From Turritopsis dohrnii (lineage: Eukaryota > Cnidaria > Hydrozoa > Anthoathecata > Oceaniidae), in NCBI GenBank assembly GCA_027922465.2, contig BQMF02000061.1, positions 1 through 64,000 on the forward strand: a stretch of 64,000 nucleotides of DNA, given 5' to 3'. The translations under genes were made by a program, and so were the position numbers. Positions 23,878 to 35,718 of the stretch are shown one piece after another. Position 1 is the first letter of the stretch. Every line of letters begins with the position of its first letter. Below the pieces are notes generated by a model. It saw only the letters and a program-made list of their open reading frames with translations, was not told where the DNA came from and did no database searches.

Positions 23878-24238
23878 ATGGCTACAGCAGCAACAACAAC
23901 TTCTATGATAGATGATATTGACTTTGAAATCAATGAAACAGACGATGTTGACCGAGCAATCATGGGAAATTTCAATGAATTTGAGAGTGTTGAGATACAA
24001 GTTGAAGATGATTTAAGTAAAGACGATTTTCATCTACTCGAGAAGAAGAAGAATACTACATTATTATTGGACTCAATACCACCTCTAATGTTCTGTGATG
24101 AAGCGAATATACAATGCGTCGTCAATACTAACCCTTCATCCTCGCCTCCAAAACAAATAAAGTATTTTTGTGATCATTGTTCCAAGCCTTATAAAAGGGA
24201 GACTGCTTATGTGAAGCATATATCAGCTTGTTCAATGG
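23878..24238 (+). CDS. First exon of a C2HC zinc-finger-like protein
   Basis: I take the ATG at 23878 (context AAGATGG) rather than the in-frame one 30 bases upstream. The exon gives 120 codons: MATAATTTSMIDDIDFEI, an acidic region, then KYFCDHCSKPYKRETAYVKH followed by ISACS. The latter is a C-x2-C...H-x4-C finger, near the end. It stops at a GT donor (ATGG|GTACGT) in phase 1. No downstream exon was identified in the window. Product and family unknown; DNA or RNA binding is inference. The gene is divergent from the membrane-protein gene at 20066-23304, with a 30-base T run at about 23541 between them. Confidence 0.55.
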
Positions 24239-24507
24239 GTACGTATATAAGTTTTCCTTATTCAAATTCTCTCTTCATTCTATAAATTTTGTGTATAATA
24301 GTGTGTTGTTATATCTAACTCTGCAGTAGTAAGATATATGAGTGTTTTTCGAGATAATATATGGCTTGCACAGAGTGTTACGCTGTGCGTATATTACTCC
24401 AATCTTTGTTAAAATTGTATACATATCTCTGGTATAAACTTTTTCGAAATGCACAGCACTGTAAAACAAAGCGACTTGCGCGTCATAAACTCAAAATAAC
24501 AACCAGG

Positions 24508-24586
24508 TATTTATTTATTTATTTATTCATTTATTTATTTATTTGGTATTGTTTTACGTGGCCAGCCTCTCTCAGTTGCTATTCTT
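24508..24586 (-). repeat. SINE 3' fragment with (AAAT)n tail
   Basis: Minus strand: GAGAGGCTGGCCACGTAAAA followed by an AAAT-rich tail. The unique part matches the 3' end of the fuller SINE at 62859-63196 (GTTTTACGTGGC). Confidence 0.7.
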
Positions 24587-25303
24587 GGTAACACAGCCCA
24601 ATAATCAATAAACTGCAATCGCCAAAATGAATATATAATATTTGCCCTTGTGGTCGCTAGTAAGAAAGTGAGACCATTTTATTGATTTGCAGATTGTTCT
24701 CGTCTCTTTTTGCCTAAGACCCTCTTTCCTTTCTTAGAAGCAGAAAAAATCGAGTTATATTGAAATTGGTACAGTGGACTCCCTAATTCGACTTTTCATT
24801 GCTCAAACTCTCCGTCATTCGAACTGAATCAGTGAGTTCCATCAAGCTAAAGCCTAGCATTATCCCAGTGAGCACCCGACGTTTAAATGACGGTCAGGAT
24901 TTGGTCACATTAACGTCGCGACCAAAACAAACCAAAGCTGACGTTTATTTCATGTCGTGTTATGGTCATAGTTAGTCATTACCATATTTGACGATCATAT
25001 GACGAAGATGTAAAAATCATAATAATGAACAAAAAGTAACTTTTGTTGCTATATCTACATTTCGTTCTGTAATTGCACAAAAATATGTTTTCTACTTCAA
25101 CAACTGTAAATGAATCGATGACGTCATGTTCACATTTAAACAACGGTCATTTAAACGTCGATATGACGTCCCTCCTTTCATAGGAGTTTGATCATAAAAA
25201 ACTCCATAAAATATGTGAAAAGCCAAAGAAGCGATAGTGAATAAAAGCGCTGCCCCAGGCAAAATAGGATTTAATTCCTTGAAACTAAACCCAAACTAAA
25301 TAA

Positions 25304-25495
25304 ATGATTTTTGAAAACGTTGGGAGACGTCGTAACAACCGTTTCTTCGACGTCCATACAACGTCATTTATATTCATTATAATCAAAAAAAAAAAAAAAA
25401 AGAAAAGAAAAAAAGAATACGCAGAGCTGCGAAGGAAATTAGCAATCCAATTTTCAGCTAATTTTTCACTGTGCTTTCTTTATTTCTTTGTTAGC
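25304..25495. other. A-rich stretch, no gene
   Basis: Contains an A/G homopolymer-like run at 25386-25415; the open frame across it is an artefact of low complexity. Confidence 0.5.
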
Positions 25496-25647
25496 CCAGT
25501 AAGCACAAAGACGTTGTTTCAACGTTGTTTCGACGTCGTGTTTAATGGTCGAAATGGAAACAACAAAACAACGTCGGATTTTGACGGACGTTGTGCAACG
25601 GTCAAAAGACCGAAAACAACGTAGCATGGTCAAATTGAAAGGTCATC

Positions 25648-25714
25648 AGCGGTAATTGAACCCTGGCTTCTCGCATGAATTTTGAGAGTGATAACCACTA
25701 CACTACGGCACCGA
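25648..25714 (-). repeat. tRNA-like sequence inside CCCAG element
   Basis: Minus strand carries A-box TAGTGTAGTGG (25705-25695) and B-box-like GGTTCAATTACC (25662-25651) with normal spacing and TTATCAC after the A box, resembling a Val/Glu-type tRNA head. No intact cloverleaf is claimed. Confidence 0.6.
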
Positions 25715-26127
25715 CATGTTCTAATGTATTTGACTAATATCAAAATCACCTACTTAATTTGGAGTATGTTAAGAACGATTCTCCTGTTATGACATCGGTT
25801 AACATATGACTTGCCCTGCTTATTTTTCTTTTGTTTCTTGAGTCTTTTGTTCTGTCCCTCGGGACTCGCAGGGCTTTTTATTCACATCTTTTCAGTGCAT
25901 TCGTGTCTTAGCATTCTACTGTATGAGAACAGTCTGAAGAGACATAGTCATATTTTTGTCTGAAGAGACATGTTTATATCTGAACAGATACTTTGATATT
26001 TTAATATTTTAACACTACTGCCACTATAGACTTTTGGTTATACGTATTTAATACAGAAATATATTGCCATACATTTATTACGGTAGCAGCGATAGCGAAT
26101 ACCGTATTAAAACACCCGCGGACTCCT

Positions 26128-26163
26128 ACTCCTACTACTACTACTCCTCCTCCTCCTCCTACT
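26128..26163. repeat. CTA/CTC trinucleotide tract
   Basis: (CTC/CTA)n following TATTAAAACACCCGCGGA; similar in order to the inverse of the Helitron-like terminal blocks, but similarity outside the microsatellite is weak. Confidence 0.5.
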
Positions 26164-27210
26164 CCGGCCGAAATGGCAATTAGTCTGCGATTTAGAGTCT
26201 GCGTGACTCTACTAATTACGCAATGTAAGTTCTAACGAAGGAACGCAGCCTTCGAATTTTGGAAGCTTTTCTATAACAAACATTAGATTGCGTTTTGTTT
26301 CAAAAGTACATAATCTGATATTTTGTAGCTTAAACCATGAAAGAATGAATTCTTATCAAATAGGCCTACATAAAAATGGGACTTTTAGTTCATTGCGCTA
26401 ACTGAAAATACTTGATATGTTGCTTTTCTTGTTAGTAAAGCTTATCAGTTCAAAATTTATTATTGCCTCAGTTGTTAGCTAACTATACATTATGTTTCTG
26501 TATTAAGGCTTTCAAAGATCTAGTTCGAAAAGGCAGTTATTTGTTTGAATTCATTTTTGGTTTCATGAAATTATAATTAAAAACATATTTTTTTTTCGAA
26601 ACGCGTGTTTTTTTTCTACACATAGTCTTACAAAAAATTTTCTTATAAAAAAATCATATACAGCTCACGCATGTATAATTCTTTTGTCTTTAAATAAATT
26701 AATTTCTGGTGGTTTATGATTAGAGCCTTTTTACACTAACTAATCATTTTAACAAATTTATCGTTTATGCCTGTTTTCCACCAGTGAGATATAAAGAAAC
26801 ACAAGCCTCAAAGAACTTTGTAGTAACCTTTGATAACTTTAAGTACAATTGCTGCTACCGTTTTGCGCCATCTGGCTCTTGTTTAACATTAAAACCAATG
26901 CATTTTTTCTGGACTTAAAGCGAAAGCAAAATTAAAATTCAAAATAGCATTCAAAATTCCCTTCCGAACAAGAAATTATATAATATCATGATCCTTTTCG
27001 TCATATAAACGTCGAAACAACGTCTCATCAACCGTCAGAAACGACCGTCAGATGACGGTCATTTTTCAACGTCACAATTATGTCGCATTTTTGACCACCA
27101 GACGATCAGAGGTGACCGTCATTTGACGTTTCCTGACGTCATAATGTTTACTGGGATCACTCTCTATAACTGTGACTTAGTGTTAGAGAGTTACGGAAAG
27201 TTTATTGTAT

Positions 27211-30045
27211 ATACACCATTGGACTATTCGTGATTGTTGTAAATTGTAATAAATCATTTTCTCATTTCCAACTTCTAACTTTATCGTTGAAAAATTCGCC
27301 GGTTAAAAGTGACGAACTGTTGTAAGGATTTCCTCACACTTAACCGATGAAAACTTTTGACCGGTGGAATTATAGATCAACAAAAATTTTACCCGATCAA
27401 ATTGGAGTTGATGCATTCCTTTCACCAGGAGCAATAAGAACACTATCGTCATTAACCTAAACAAGTATTTCAAAGAACAACACTTACATTACAGTGTATG
27501 GAGTTTTATGGAAAAATAAGAAAAAACAGTTTGTTAGTTGTTTTTGGTCATATGTCGCTTGAGATTTCGGAAACGGTTTGCTTTTTTTCATGGAAAAATT
27601 CTGTTTTCTCTTCTTGACAGGTGTCAAGGAACACGTCCATGTTTGAGACTTATTGGATGTTCAGATACTTACTAAAAAACCCGAAGTCATATGGACAGAA
27701 TGAAATTTGGAAATCATTAAAGAAATACTTATCAGTTTATCAGCTTTCAAACAGCTTCAAATTTAGCTGAGTTTCTTTTTTCAAAAAATACCTTGTGTAG
27801 AAAGGGCATACCTTAAAAAACCACTGATTTTGTTTTTTTCGGTGACCTTTGTTACAATTTAGCTCTCGAATTCTAAAATAGGCATTAACAGATCTTTTAA
27901 TAAAGTAGCAATTCTACTATGTATTCATGTAGAACAACCTTTGTTTCTGTCTTGCATAGGCTGTTGTTTCTGAGCATTTATTTCTATGCGATGCCAAGTT
28001 TGTTATCTTGATAAGCAACAGCATCGTCTAGCGGATCCAATGTGCATCGAATTCATAGTATGTAGCATAAAATTTATCTAGAAAGCCCAATCATACGGGA
28101 TTTATTGACATTCAATTTTACAGTCTAGTCTGTATAATTCGAATCTTCATAATTAGAACTCTTCATAATTCGAACGAACTTCATGGTCACTTCTCCTATT
28201 ATTTCTTTGTAACAACAACCCAAATTTGAACTTTCCAAGTCGAACGCTGTTTTATGTCCCCTTGGCTGACCGTATTAATTAATTCAAACTTAATTCATAA
28301 TTTGATATAACGATCTCGATCGCTATTGGATTTTATTTAATGGCTTGCTTGCCAGATGGACCAAAAATCCTTATAACCTAACAAACTCATTAAACTTAGT
28401 GAACTAGAGAACATCATGCCTGAAATTGTGGAATATTTGCAAACTTTAAGCTTTATTCACGGGGGTTCAGGCTTAGGTTTAGGCTAAAATAAATTTACAA
28501 ATAATTTCAATCTAGTTTCAACCTGTTTGATGATATAAGCTAATGCCTTCATTCTCTCAGTTGGTAACGATCGATTCTACGATCACTGAGTTATTAAGAG
28601 TAAAATAAAAGCACCAATACCATTAATATTTGAAATATTCAAAGAATTTGATTTTCCACTGGCCAAAGTTTTTTGTAAAATGCTAAATCTAAGTCATTCA
28701 ATGGTACTTGTACTTAACAGAAAATATGAAAATATAAAAATCTCTTTTATGGAGCTGTAATGGTTTAAAAGAGATCAGATTCCTTTACACCCACATGCTT
28801 CTGCGTTAATAATAGGTTAATAATAGTATAATCTTAACACAATGATTCAAGCATTCCCACAAACGTAATGGGACATTATGTATTTCTTCATTTGCTTTCA
28901 TAAGACCACAACCAACTTGTTTTTCCCTTGAACATTGATGCAATTAACATACAAGAATTACAAAAAGTATATAAACCATAGATAATTTCAAAAACGCGAA
29001 AGTTATTTCGCGAAAAAACTTTTTTTCCAAGCAAATTTAAGGCCCCTCCATGAAATACGTCGAAAAAAAAAAAAAAAAAATTCAACGGTACTTCGGTGAT
29101 GATGGAGAAACTAATGACGAAACCGATTCTGAGTGGGAAGTTCAAAAAAAATTAGTTATAGTTTTTTACTTTGACTTTAGACAAAGAAAGAATAATTATA
29201 AAAATTAAACAAAAATCGCTTTTTTTTGCTTATTCGCGAAAGTTTTTTCTACGAAATCTGTTTCAAAATCTGTGGAACGCGTGTTTTTCCTTTGAGCCCT
29301 TAAAACTTAAAAACTTTTGATTAACATCATTTAACATTTCAGTTATATTGGAGTTTATATTTAAAGTTATTCACTTCATATTGTTAAATTATTCTCACTA
29401 TTTGTTTGTGGCAGTTAATATCTTAGTACCCTAAAACGCTATATGCAGTTCATACATAAACGGTTGCTAAAATTGCTATCGTTCATTTTTTCATTACAGG
29501 ATATCATATCACCACTTGTTACAGGATAACACTTTTGGGAAATCATTCATCAATATCATCTTTACTGAATAAGCTACAAGATTTTTTAAAAAACCTTTTG
29601 ATCATAAAGTTTATCTCTACATCGAAATTACGTTTCATGGAAGTTCTAGATTCCACTGCAGCAGTGTATTTTTATGACATGAGAAAGTTAAAATAAGCGA
29701 TCGTACTAGTAGTAGATAAATGAGCATAGGAGTACTTTAAGGCAAGCATTCCAAAATTCTGATTCCAAGCAAAAGTTTAAAATAGAACTTGTTTGCTGAT
29801 TACGTGTATGCTGACGAAATTTTGGGAGCTGCATTGTTAACAATCAACTCTGATAATGAAAATAACGCTCAATGTTAACGAAGTAGCAGTCATGTCACAT
29901 GCTATGAACAACCAATTACAGTAACCATACGTTATAGGGCAATACTTGGTCGGATTAAGGTGACAATGGACAATGATGAAGAGAACCATCATGGATAATC
30001 AAATTTGCAACTTCACGATTTTCTTAAAATTCTCTGAAATAACCA
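27211..30045. other. No gene recognised
   Basis: AT-rich intergenic sequence. Words CGCGAAAGTT occur at 28990-29240, as in other short inverted-repeat relics, and a 17-base A run lies at 29064. Short frames here have no recognisable content. Confidence 0.45.
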
Positions 30046-30565
30046 CCCAGCGGGCACAAGACGTCTTTGAGACGTCTCGTTTTAATCGTAAAATGGTCGT
30101 TTGCTTTCCAGATCATTTTGGGACGTCGTAGGGACGTCTGAAACGGGACGTCGCAATTGGGATCCTTTTACGTCGTTTTTGGGACGTCTCTGTGCAGATT
30201 CAATAACGATCTTCGAAACAATTATAAACTTTCAAAAGCAATCAGTCTGTATAGAATAATTTATTGTAAATGTTTTTAAACGTCTTGACAACAAGCAGCA
30301 GTGGCATAACGGTTACGAGTTCGGCTGGCACACCAGAGGTTCCAGGTTCGGGTCCGCCTGTGGCCTATTACAGTTTTTGAAAGAGTAAATTTCATAATCC
30401 TGCGACGTCGTTACGATGTCGTTGGGATGTCATCGAGACGTCTCAATGAAGATGTAAATGGGACGTCTTTTGAGATTCCCACTTCGCGACCATTTTGCGA
30501 CGTCTTAGGGACGTCTTGAAAAGACGTCTTTACGACGTCTTTACGACGTCTTTGTGCCCGCTGGG
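30046..30565. mobile_element. CCCAGCGGGCAC inverted-repeat element with internal tRNA-like sequence
   Basis: Ends CCCAGCGGGCACAAGACGTC and its inverse, 520 bp. CA lies at both edges. The arms are packed with GACGTC/ACGTC repeats. A tRNA-like segment sits at 30296-30366 (A box TGGCATAACGG, B box GGTTCGGGTCC). It inserted directly beside the relic exon at 30569-30713. Confidence 0.85.
30296..30366 (+). repeat. tRNA-like pol III promoter segment
   Basis: A box TGGCATAACGG at 30302-30312 fits the tRNA consensus exactly; B box GGTTCGGGTCC at 30345-30355 differs at one position. The spacing is that of a tRNA gene. Probably tRNA- or SINE-derived; acceptor stem pairing is poor, so I do not call a functional tRNA. 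Confidence 0.6.
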
Positions 30566-30568
30566 CAA

Positions 30569-30713
30569 TACTCTATTATAGTATATTCAGCAAACTTTGA
30601 TCCTACAGTAAAAGCCAAGATTTGATTTTTATTCAATCCGCAAGTTACCTCAATCAAGAAGATTTTGCCACGATAGAAGTTCATAGCGGACTGCTTGGGT
30701 AAAAGTTCTTCCA
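30569..30713 (-). pseudogene. Relic exon 3 of a third member of the membrane-protein family
   Basis: A splice-acceptor-like TTTCAG precedes TGGAAGAAC at 30713 as in the two paralogues. The protein FYRGKIFLIEVTCGLNKNQ matches YPGKIFLVEITCG and YRGKLYFVEVSCG. In the frame set by the acceptor there is an early stop, because the conserved part is in another frame, and the GTAAGT donor is gone; a CCCAG element abuts the 3' side. No sister exons found nearby. Confidence 0.7.
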
Positions 30714-30917
30714 CTGAAACAATAGCAAATAAGCTATATCTTGATGTACCACTTGAAACTCTGTAAAGTAAAGACCATGCAGAGGCAGATCTCACAAAAT
30801 CGTATTTTCCGTCCTAAGTATTCATTAGGTCATTAGTGCGTTTTATGCAGCAGGTGAAGGAAAAATACATTTAGTAGCTTTAGCGGTCTTTCTTGGCGTG
30901 AAAATTACATTTTCGCT

Positions 30918-31628
30918 CATTTTAATCGTAAAATGGTCGTTTGGTTTTTAGACCTATATAGAATTAACATTCGTATCGAATTCTGTTTATTGGTCGTGTG
31001 AGGGATGATTTTACGACGTTTTTGGGGCGTATGACGGAAAGACAATCAACTTTATAAGTAGCTGGGTAAGCGAAGCCCGTATTTAAATCTGTATCTTATG
31101 AAAATATATCAGAACACAAAACGAAACGATAGTTCTCGCACAGGGCGTCTTTATACAGATCATATGGAATAACGACCTTCGAAACAATTACAAATTCTCA
31201 AAAGCAATCAGTATGTATAGGATGATTCGTTGCAAATGTTTTTAAACGTTTTGACAACAAACAGCGGTGGCATAAGGGAAGCGTGTTCAGCTAGCACGCC
31301 AGAGGTTGTGGGGTTGGGTCCGCCTTTGCCTATCACAAATTCTACTACTGGGGTCTGCGATACAGGTGATTGGGTGATGAAAAGTTTCGGCATAATTTGT
31401 TTTGGAACGGGTCTGTGACGTCATGAAAATCTTTTTTCCAATATATCTCTCTAACGGTTCGTCGTATCGAAACGATCTCATACATTTTTTGATCAGATGA
31501 ACGAGTAAATTTCATAATCCTGCGACGTCGTTACAATGTCATTGGGATGTCACCTTTTGAGATTCCCACTTCGTGACCATTTTTAGGCGTCTTAGGTTCG
31601 TCTTTAAGGCGTGTTTGTGCCCGCTGGG
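30918..31628. mobile_element. CCCAG-type element, diverged, left end missing, with tRNA-like segment
   Basis: Homology to 30046-30565 starts at TTTTAATCGTAAAATGGTCG and ends ...GTTTGTGCCCGCTGGG at 31628. A tRNA-like block with TGGCATAAGGG (31268-31278) and a shortened B box (GGTTGGGTCC) lies in the matching place, 31264-31325. Confidence 0.7.
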
Positions 31629-34596
31629 ATAAAACCATCACACTAGTACACAAGCGTCACTTGATTGCGGATTAAAAGGAAAATTGGAATTCTTCTAACA
31701 ATTTGATAACACTGAAATTTGTGATTGTGCTGATTTTGAATTTGAGATCTCAATTTCATAATTAAATCGGAAAAAAAGGCAAGCTACCACGATTTTTGAA
31801 AATGATTATTAAACTCATCATAAGAATTCGTACCTGGAAAAATTTGATTGTGCTGCTAATTCCGAATTTATAGCCAAATTTCATATATTCAGTTGATTAG
31901 TTCAATTTTATTGGAAATTTGCACGTAGTGCTGGCAATAATTCTGAATTTGGAAATTCAAATTTGTATAAAGAATTTAAAAAATGACGTTTCGAAAACAA
32001 TACATGTTGTGGTACCTGCTATGCCTTTTTATATCAATGCTCCTTTATAAATTTTGACTAAACCCGTCTTTGTCATGACATAAAATACCTGAAAACATAC
32101 TGAGAAAGTACTCTTACATATATAACATGGGTGGCGTTAACAAGTAAGTCGTCCTCTCTTTCGCCGGGTATTTTAACATATGTTTCTCTATTCCATTTTC
32201 TCAAACGGCGTGTACAAGACAAAGGAATCTAGGTGAATTTAAGGACTATTCATCATCGATAAAGTATTTGCGCTTAATAATTTTGGGCGTGAAAAAGACT
32301 TAAGACGCCAAGCTATAAACAAAAAGTGGAAAATAATTTCTTAAAACAATGGTGTTCTTCCAATATACCAATCACAAGGCCATCTCTAAACATCTTATCC
32401 CTTCTTTATGATTTGGATTAGTTTCTATATCCTTAGCACAATTTAATACGCTTTTATTATGTCTAATTTCAGTTGTTTTAAGATGAAACTATCGACATTA
32501 TTGATACGGATAGACTTCATCATGATTAAAAACGAAAGTCTGAATTACGGGCATTCGTGACTTTTTTCATCACTCTTCCAAACATTGGATACACATTATA
32601 TTTATACCATACAAGAAATTATTAATTATTATTTACAAAGTATACACTCATTGGTAGTGAATCTTAAACTGTTGCATGAATTGTTCTTTTACATTGACAG
32701 ACTACTTTATTGTAGGAAATTATTCACGGCAAATGAATAGCATTCGCTATCCGACATATCCACATCGTAAGGTGAAAACTGTAATACGTCACAGCCATGT
32801 AGCGGTCTTTTAAAAACATCAAACCAATTAAAAAGTTATAAGATTCACCATTACTTACACTTCCCAAAACACATCAAATAGTATTATGATGTTCAATTAA
32901 ATTGTTGTATTGTACAAGATCTTAAAAGAATCTAATCTTTTAAGATCTTGATTTCAGATCGATAATATGGACATTAATCGGGGATCGTATCGAGGATGAA
33001 TTTGACATACCTTAAAATATTTGAACCCAAAAAAAATCACATTCCAAAGTGAAATTCTCTTTCCACGTCATTTATAAGTAGAATTATAAGTGTATCAATC
33101 TTAAAAAAAATTGCACAATTTATTTTAATTTTAGTGCTTAAATTCGAATCACGGTTAATTTGATTTCCATCCTTTTGATGTGCTATCGGTTTAATATAAT
33201 TCAATATAATTCTTTTGTTTTTTTTAAGTATATCGAACTACCTACGTCACAATTTTGCTTGCAATTTTTCCTTAATTGTTATAATCATCAAAAAGAAATC
33301 TCCTTGGAAACATCTTGAACCCTGGAACACCTTTCCGAAACAGTTTTTGGGAACGTTTCTGTTAGTGCCACTATTACTATAATTGTTGTCGTTGTTTATG
33401 ACCCGGTGAACCTTTTGGTTTTGATAATTTATATTTTGAGCAAAATGAGCCTACAGCACGAAATAGTAGGTACGAATGAAATGATGATATGCAGTAAGCA
33501 CTCCTCGTAAACACTACTGTTTCGTAATATTACTTTCAATATTTCTTTTATTTCAATAATACTTTAAGAAAGACTGTCTCTTGAGTTCCTGCTCGATCCG
33601 TTAGCACAGAAATCTCAATTGGATGCTAACGTCCAAATCCCCCAAAAATGAAAAATATTCAAAGAACACAAATATAGCAAAGACAAGACATTATACACTT
33701 TTGTATTTCGTGAAAAAATAACATTAATTTAAATGAGTGGTAAAGTTTCAAAAGCTCGTAATTATGAAAAATGCTCCCTATTTTACACCGTTCAAGTTTC
33801 AAACCTGTTCTCGCTCATTAAAACGTTTATCGCAAACACTAAAACACAGACTGCCAATTGAAAATAAAAGCAGGCAATCGTATACACTTTCAATATGAGC
33901 GTTAAAATTCCAGCTTTAAGGTACTTTAACATTTTGTTTGAGCGGTTTTTGAGCAGTAGCACAGTTCCTCTATACAAAAAAAATATCTACGAACAAAATA
34001 TTATCGAATAAAACATTAGGTATCTATATTTTCAGAATGTGCGTAAGGAAAAACGTCAATGTACAGCAGTATACATTTGTGTCAGTTTGTGTTTCAAGGT
34101 TTTAGTTTTGTGATGTGTTTACGTTTACAATTGTTTTAAATATTGCATAAATCATGAATGGATTTGTCGAGGGATTTGCTGGAGAGGTCTAGCTATTTGT
34201 TGGAGATGATAGCTACGGTATCACTGCAAGGAATGGCGTTACTCATCTGATCCAAAGTTTGAATGGATGGATGTGCTGTAACATTGGAGTTTTGAAAGCG
34301 ATGAAAGTTACCTAGAAAGAAGTCACAATTTCACAGATTATTCACTGATATGCAGTAGCACTAGTATTCAGTACAAATGAGAAAATACATTGTGCCATGC
34401 TGGTCTGTTGTTTTTTATTATGATTTTAATAAAAACTTAAACAAAAAGTCTATTTTTTTATTATGGAATAATGACTTCAAGATACATCGACTTTTGCAGA
34501 AATAATAGACGACATTCAAATGCACGCCTGATGTAACAATGTAACAATGTTTTACCGCTTTCACTTTCACTTTCATAATCACTTTAATCACTTTAA
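31629..34596. other. No gene recognised
   Basis: AT-rich. Contains a perfect 15-bp palindrome with 6-base loop at 32915-32950 (listed separately). No coding or RNA gene recognised. Confidence 0.45.
32915..32950. repeat. Perfect 15-bp inverted repeat
   Basis: CAAGATCTTAAAAGA, six bases, TCTTTTAAGATCTTG. Could form a strong hairpin or cruciform; no flanking gene to assign a role. Confidence 0.8.
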
Positions 34597-34802
34597 GGCC
34601 TGATTCAGACCTGACGATTACGACGATAACAACGATTAAAAAAATATCAATCGTCGTAATCGCCAATGGACAAATCTGAACACTCTCAAGTCTCTCAAAG
34701 TTTTTGTTATTTTGCCGTTTATGACGGTGTTTATGACGATTACGACCATTACACTGAATTTTAATCGTCTTAATCGTCGTAGGGGTCAGGTCTGAACCAG
34801 GC
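34597..34802. mobile_element. 206-bp TTAA-flanked inverted-repeat MITE
   Basis: GGCCTGATTCAGACCTGACG at the left and the inverse of GCCTGGTTCAGACCTGAC at the right, TTAA directly at both edges, which is the target of piggyBac-type elements. The interior has repeated GACGATTACGAC words. A related partial copy lies at 35246-35375. Confidence 0.8.
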
Positions 34803-35245
34803 TTAACAAAGTCAATTTTGCGCACGTTTGAAAACGCTTTATGTGAGCAATTAATTTAATTGAGAGTCTAAGATGTCACATAACACCATAACCTTTAAAC
34901 AGTAAAGATACGGTTGTTAACTTTATGTCTGAATTGATCGTTAAGAAATTAATGAGTTTTTCCAAACTTATTTTTCGATTTTATCTTCTTCTATTTTCTT
35001 ATTTCCTACAAAAATTACATCACAAAAAAGACCAATCAATAAGGATTCCATCGATATAAGATTTATAAAAATTAATTGGATGTTCTCTTCAAAAATGCCA
35101 TGAAGATTTTCGAAGCCAACACTTCAACACACTGTATTTCTAACTTTTTATTCAAAGTCACTATTTAAAGTGATTTAGTGAAATGACGTCACTATAATAC
35201 TTAATAAAGCACTTAAACAAAACATACGAAAATCTCAGAACCTAA

Positions 35246-35375
35246 AGCCTGGCTTAGAGCTGACGGTTATGACGATTACGACAATTCAAATTTAGTGTAA
35301 TCGTCGTAATCGTCTAATGTGAACACTTTTGTAATCGTAATAAACGCCTGGCGTTTACGACGACAAATTTTTTTA
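35246..35375. mobile_element. Partial relative of the TTAA-flanked MITE
   Basis: AAAGCCTGGCTTAGAGCTGACGG followed by GACGATTACGAC and inverse words; right end not defined. Confidence 0.5.
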
Positions 35376-35554
35376 AAAAAATTGATACTTTATCGCAGTA
35401 GTCGCTCTATTGTATGTGAAATCTATTGAATTTTACGTCAAGTCTATTGTTTTAAGTTCGTGAGTCAACAAAATAGCTTAAATGCATAAATAAGTTGCAA
35501 TCAACAATGCCTATTGTGCAACCATACTAAAGGAACAAAACATGATTCAATAAC

Positions 35555-35718
35555 CAGTGGCGGATCTAAGGGGTAGTCGCAATTTATGTAAGAGAGTGTT
35601 AGCAATTTAACCATAAAAGAAAAACGTTCAGATAATCCCATTGGTAATATAGATTGAAGTCACAAATCATCCAAATGCGCTTCTCCAAAAGTTGCGATTA
35701 CCCTCTAGATCAGGCACT
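35555..35718. mobile_element. Short inverted-repeat MITE, CAGTGGCGGATCTA ends
   Basis: CAGTGGCGGATCTAAGGGG against the inverse of the right end (AGTGCCTGATCTAGAGGG), with further match GTCGCAATTT/AAGTTGCGATTA. Flanks CAATAAC and AAATAAC could be an imperfect hAT-like duplication. A truncated relative begins at about 19843. Its right arm lies in the proposed last exon of gene C. Confidence 0.65.

Larger units (their letters stand above)
24864..27155. mobile_element. CCCAG-ended inverted-repeat element with ACGTC/GACGGTCA subrepeats (2.3 kb)
   Basis: Left CCCAGTGAGCACCCGACGTT, right ...GACGTCATAATGTTTACTGGG; AT on both sides. Subterminal TGACGGTCA and ACGTC words occur in both arms. A second left-type end (CCCAGTAAGCACAAAGACGT) at 25495 indicates a nested relative. 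No transposase seen. Confidence 0.65.
24771..27210. mobile_element. Tigger/pogo-like inverted-repeat element split by insertion
   Basis: ACAGTGGACTCCCTAATTCGA is typical of pogo/Tigger element ends; after 24863 it is interrupted by the CCCAG element and resumes at 27156 (TCACTCTCTATAACTGTGAC). A separate group of AATTCGAA words lies at 28110-28250. The right end is not clearly defined. Confidence 0.35.

Noticed and set aside
25304..25624. 106-codon plus-strand frame
   Set aside because: Lys-rich part is an A homopolymer and the rest is the ACGTTG arm of a CCCAG element.
26097..26170. Third Helitron-like terminal block
   Set aside because: Only the trinucleotide tract and a short TATTAAAACACCCG stretch resemble the other blocks; the flanks do not match.
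30296..30366. Functional tRNA gene
   Set aside because: A and B boxes fit but the acceptor stem does not pair well and the segment is embedded in a repeat.
34418..34825. 135-codon minus-strand frame
   Set aside because: Spans the TTAA-flanked MITE; composition reflects its GACGATTACGAC repeats.
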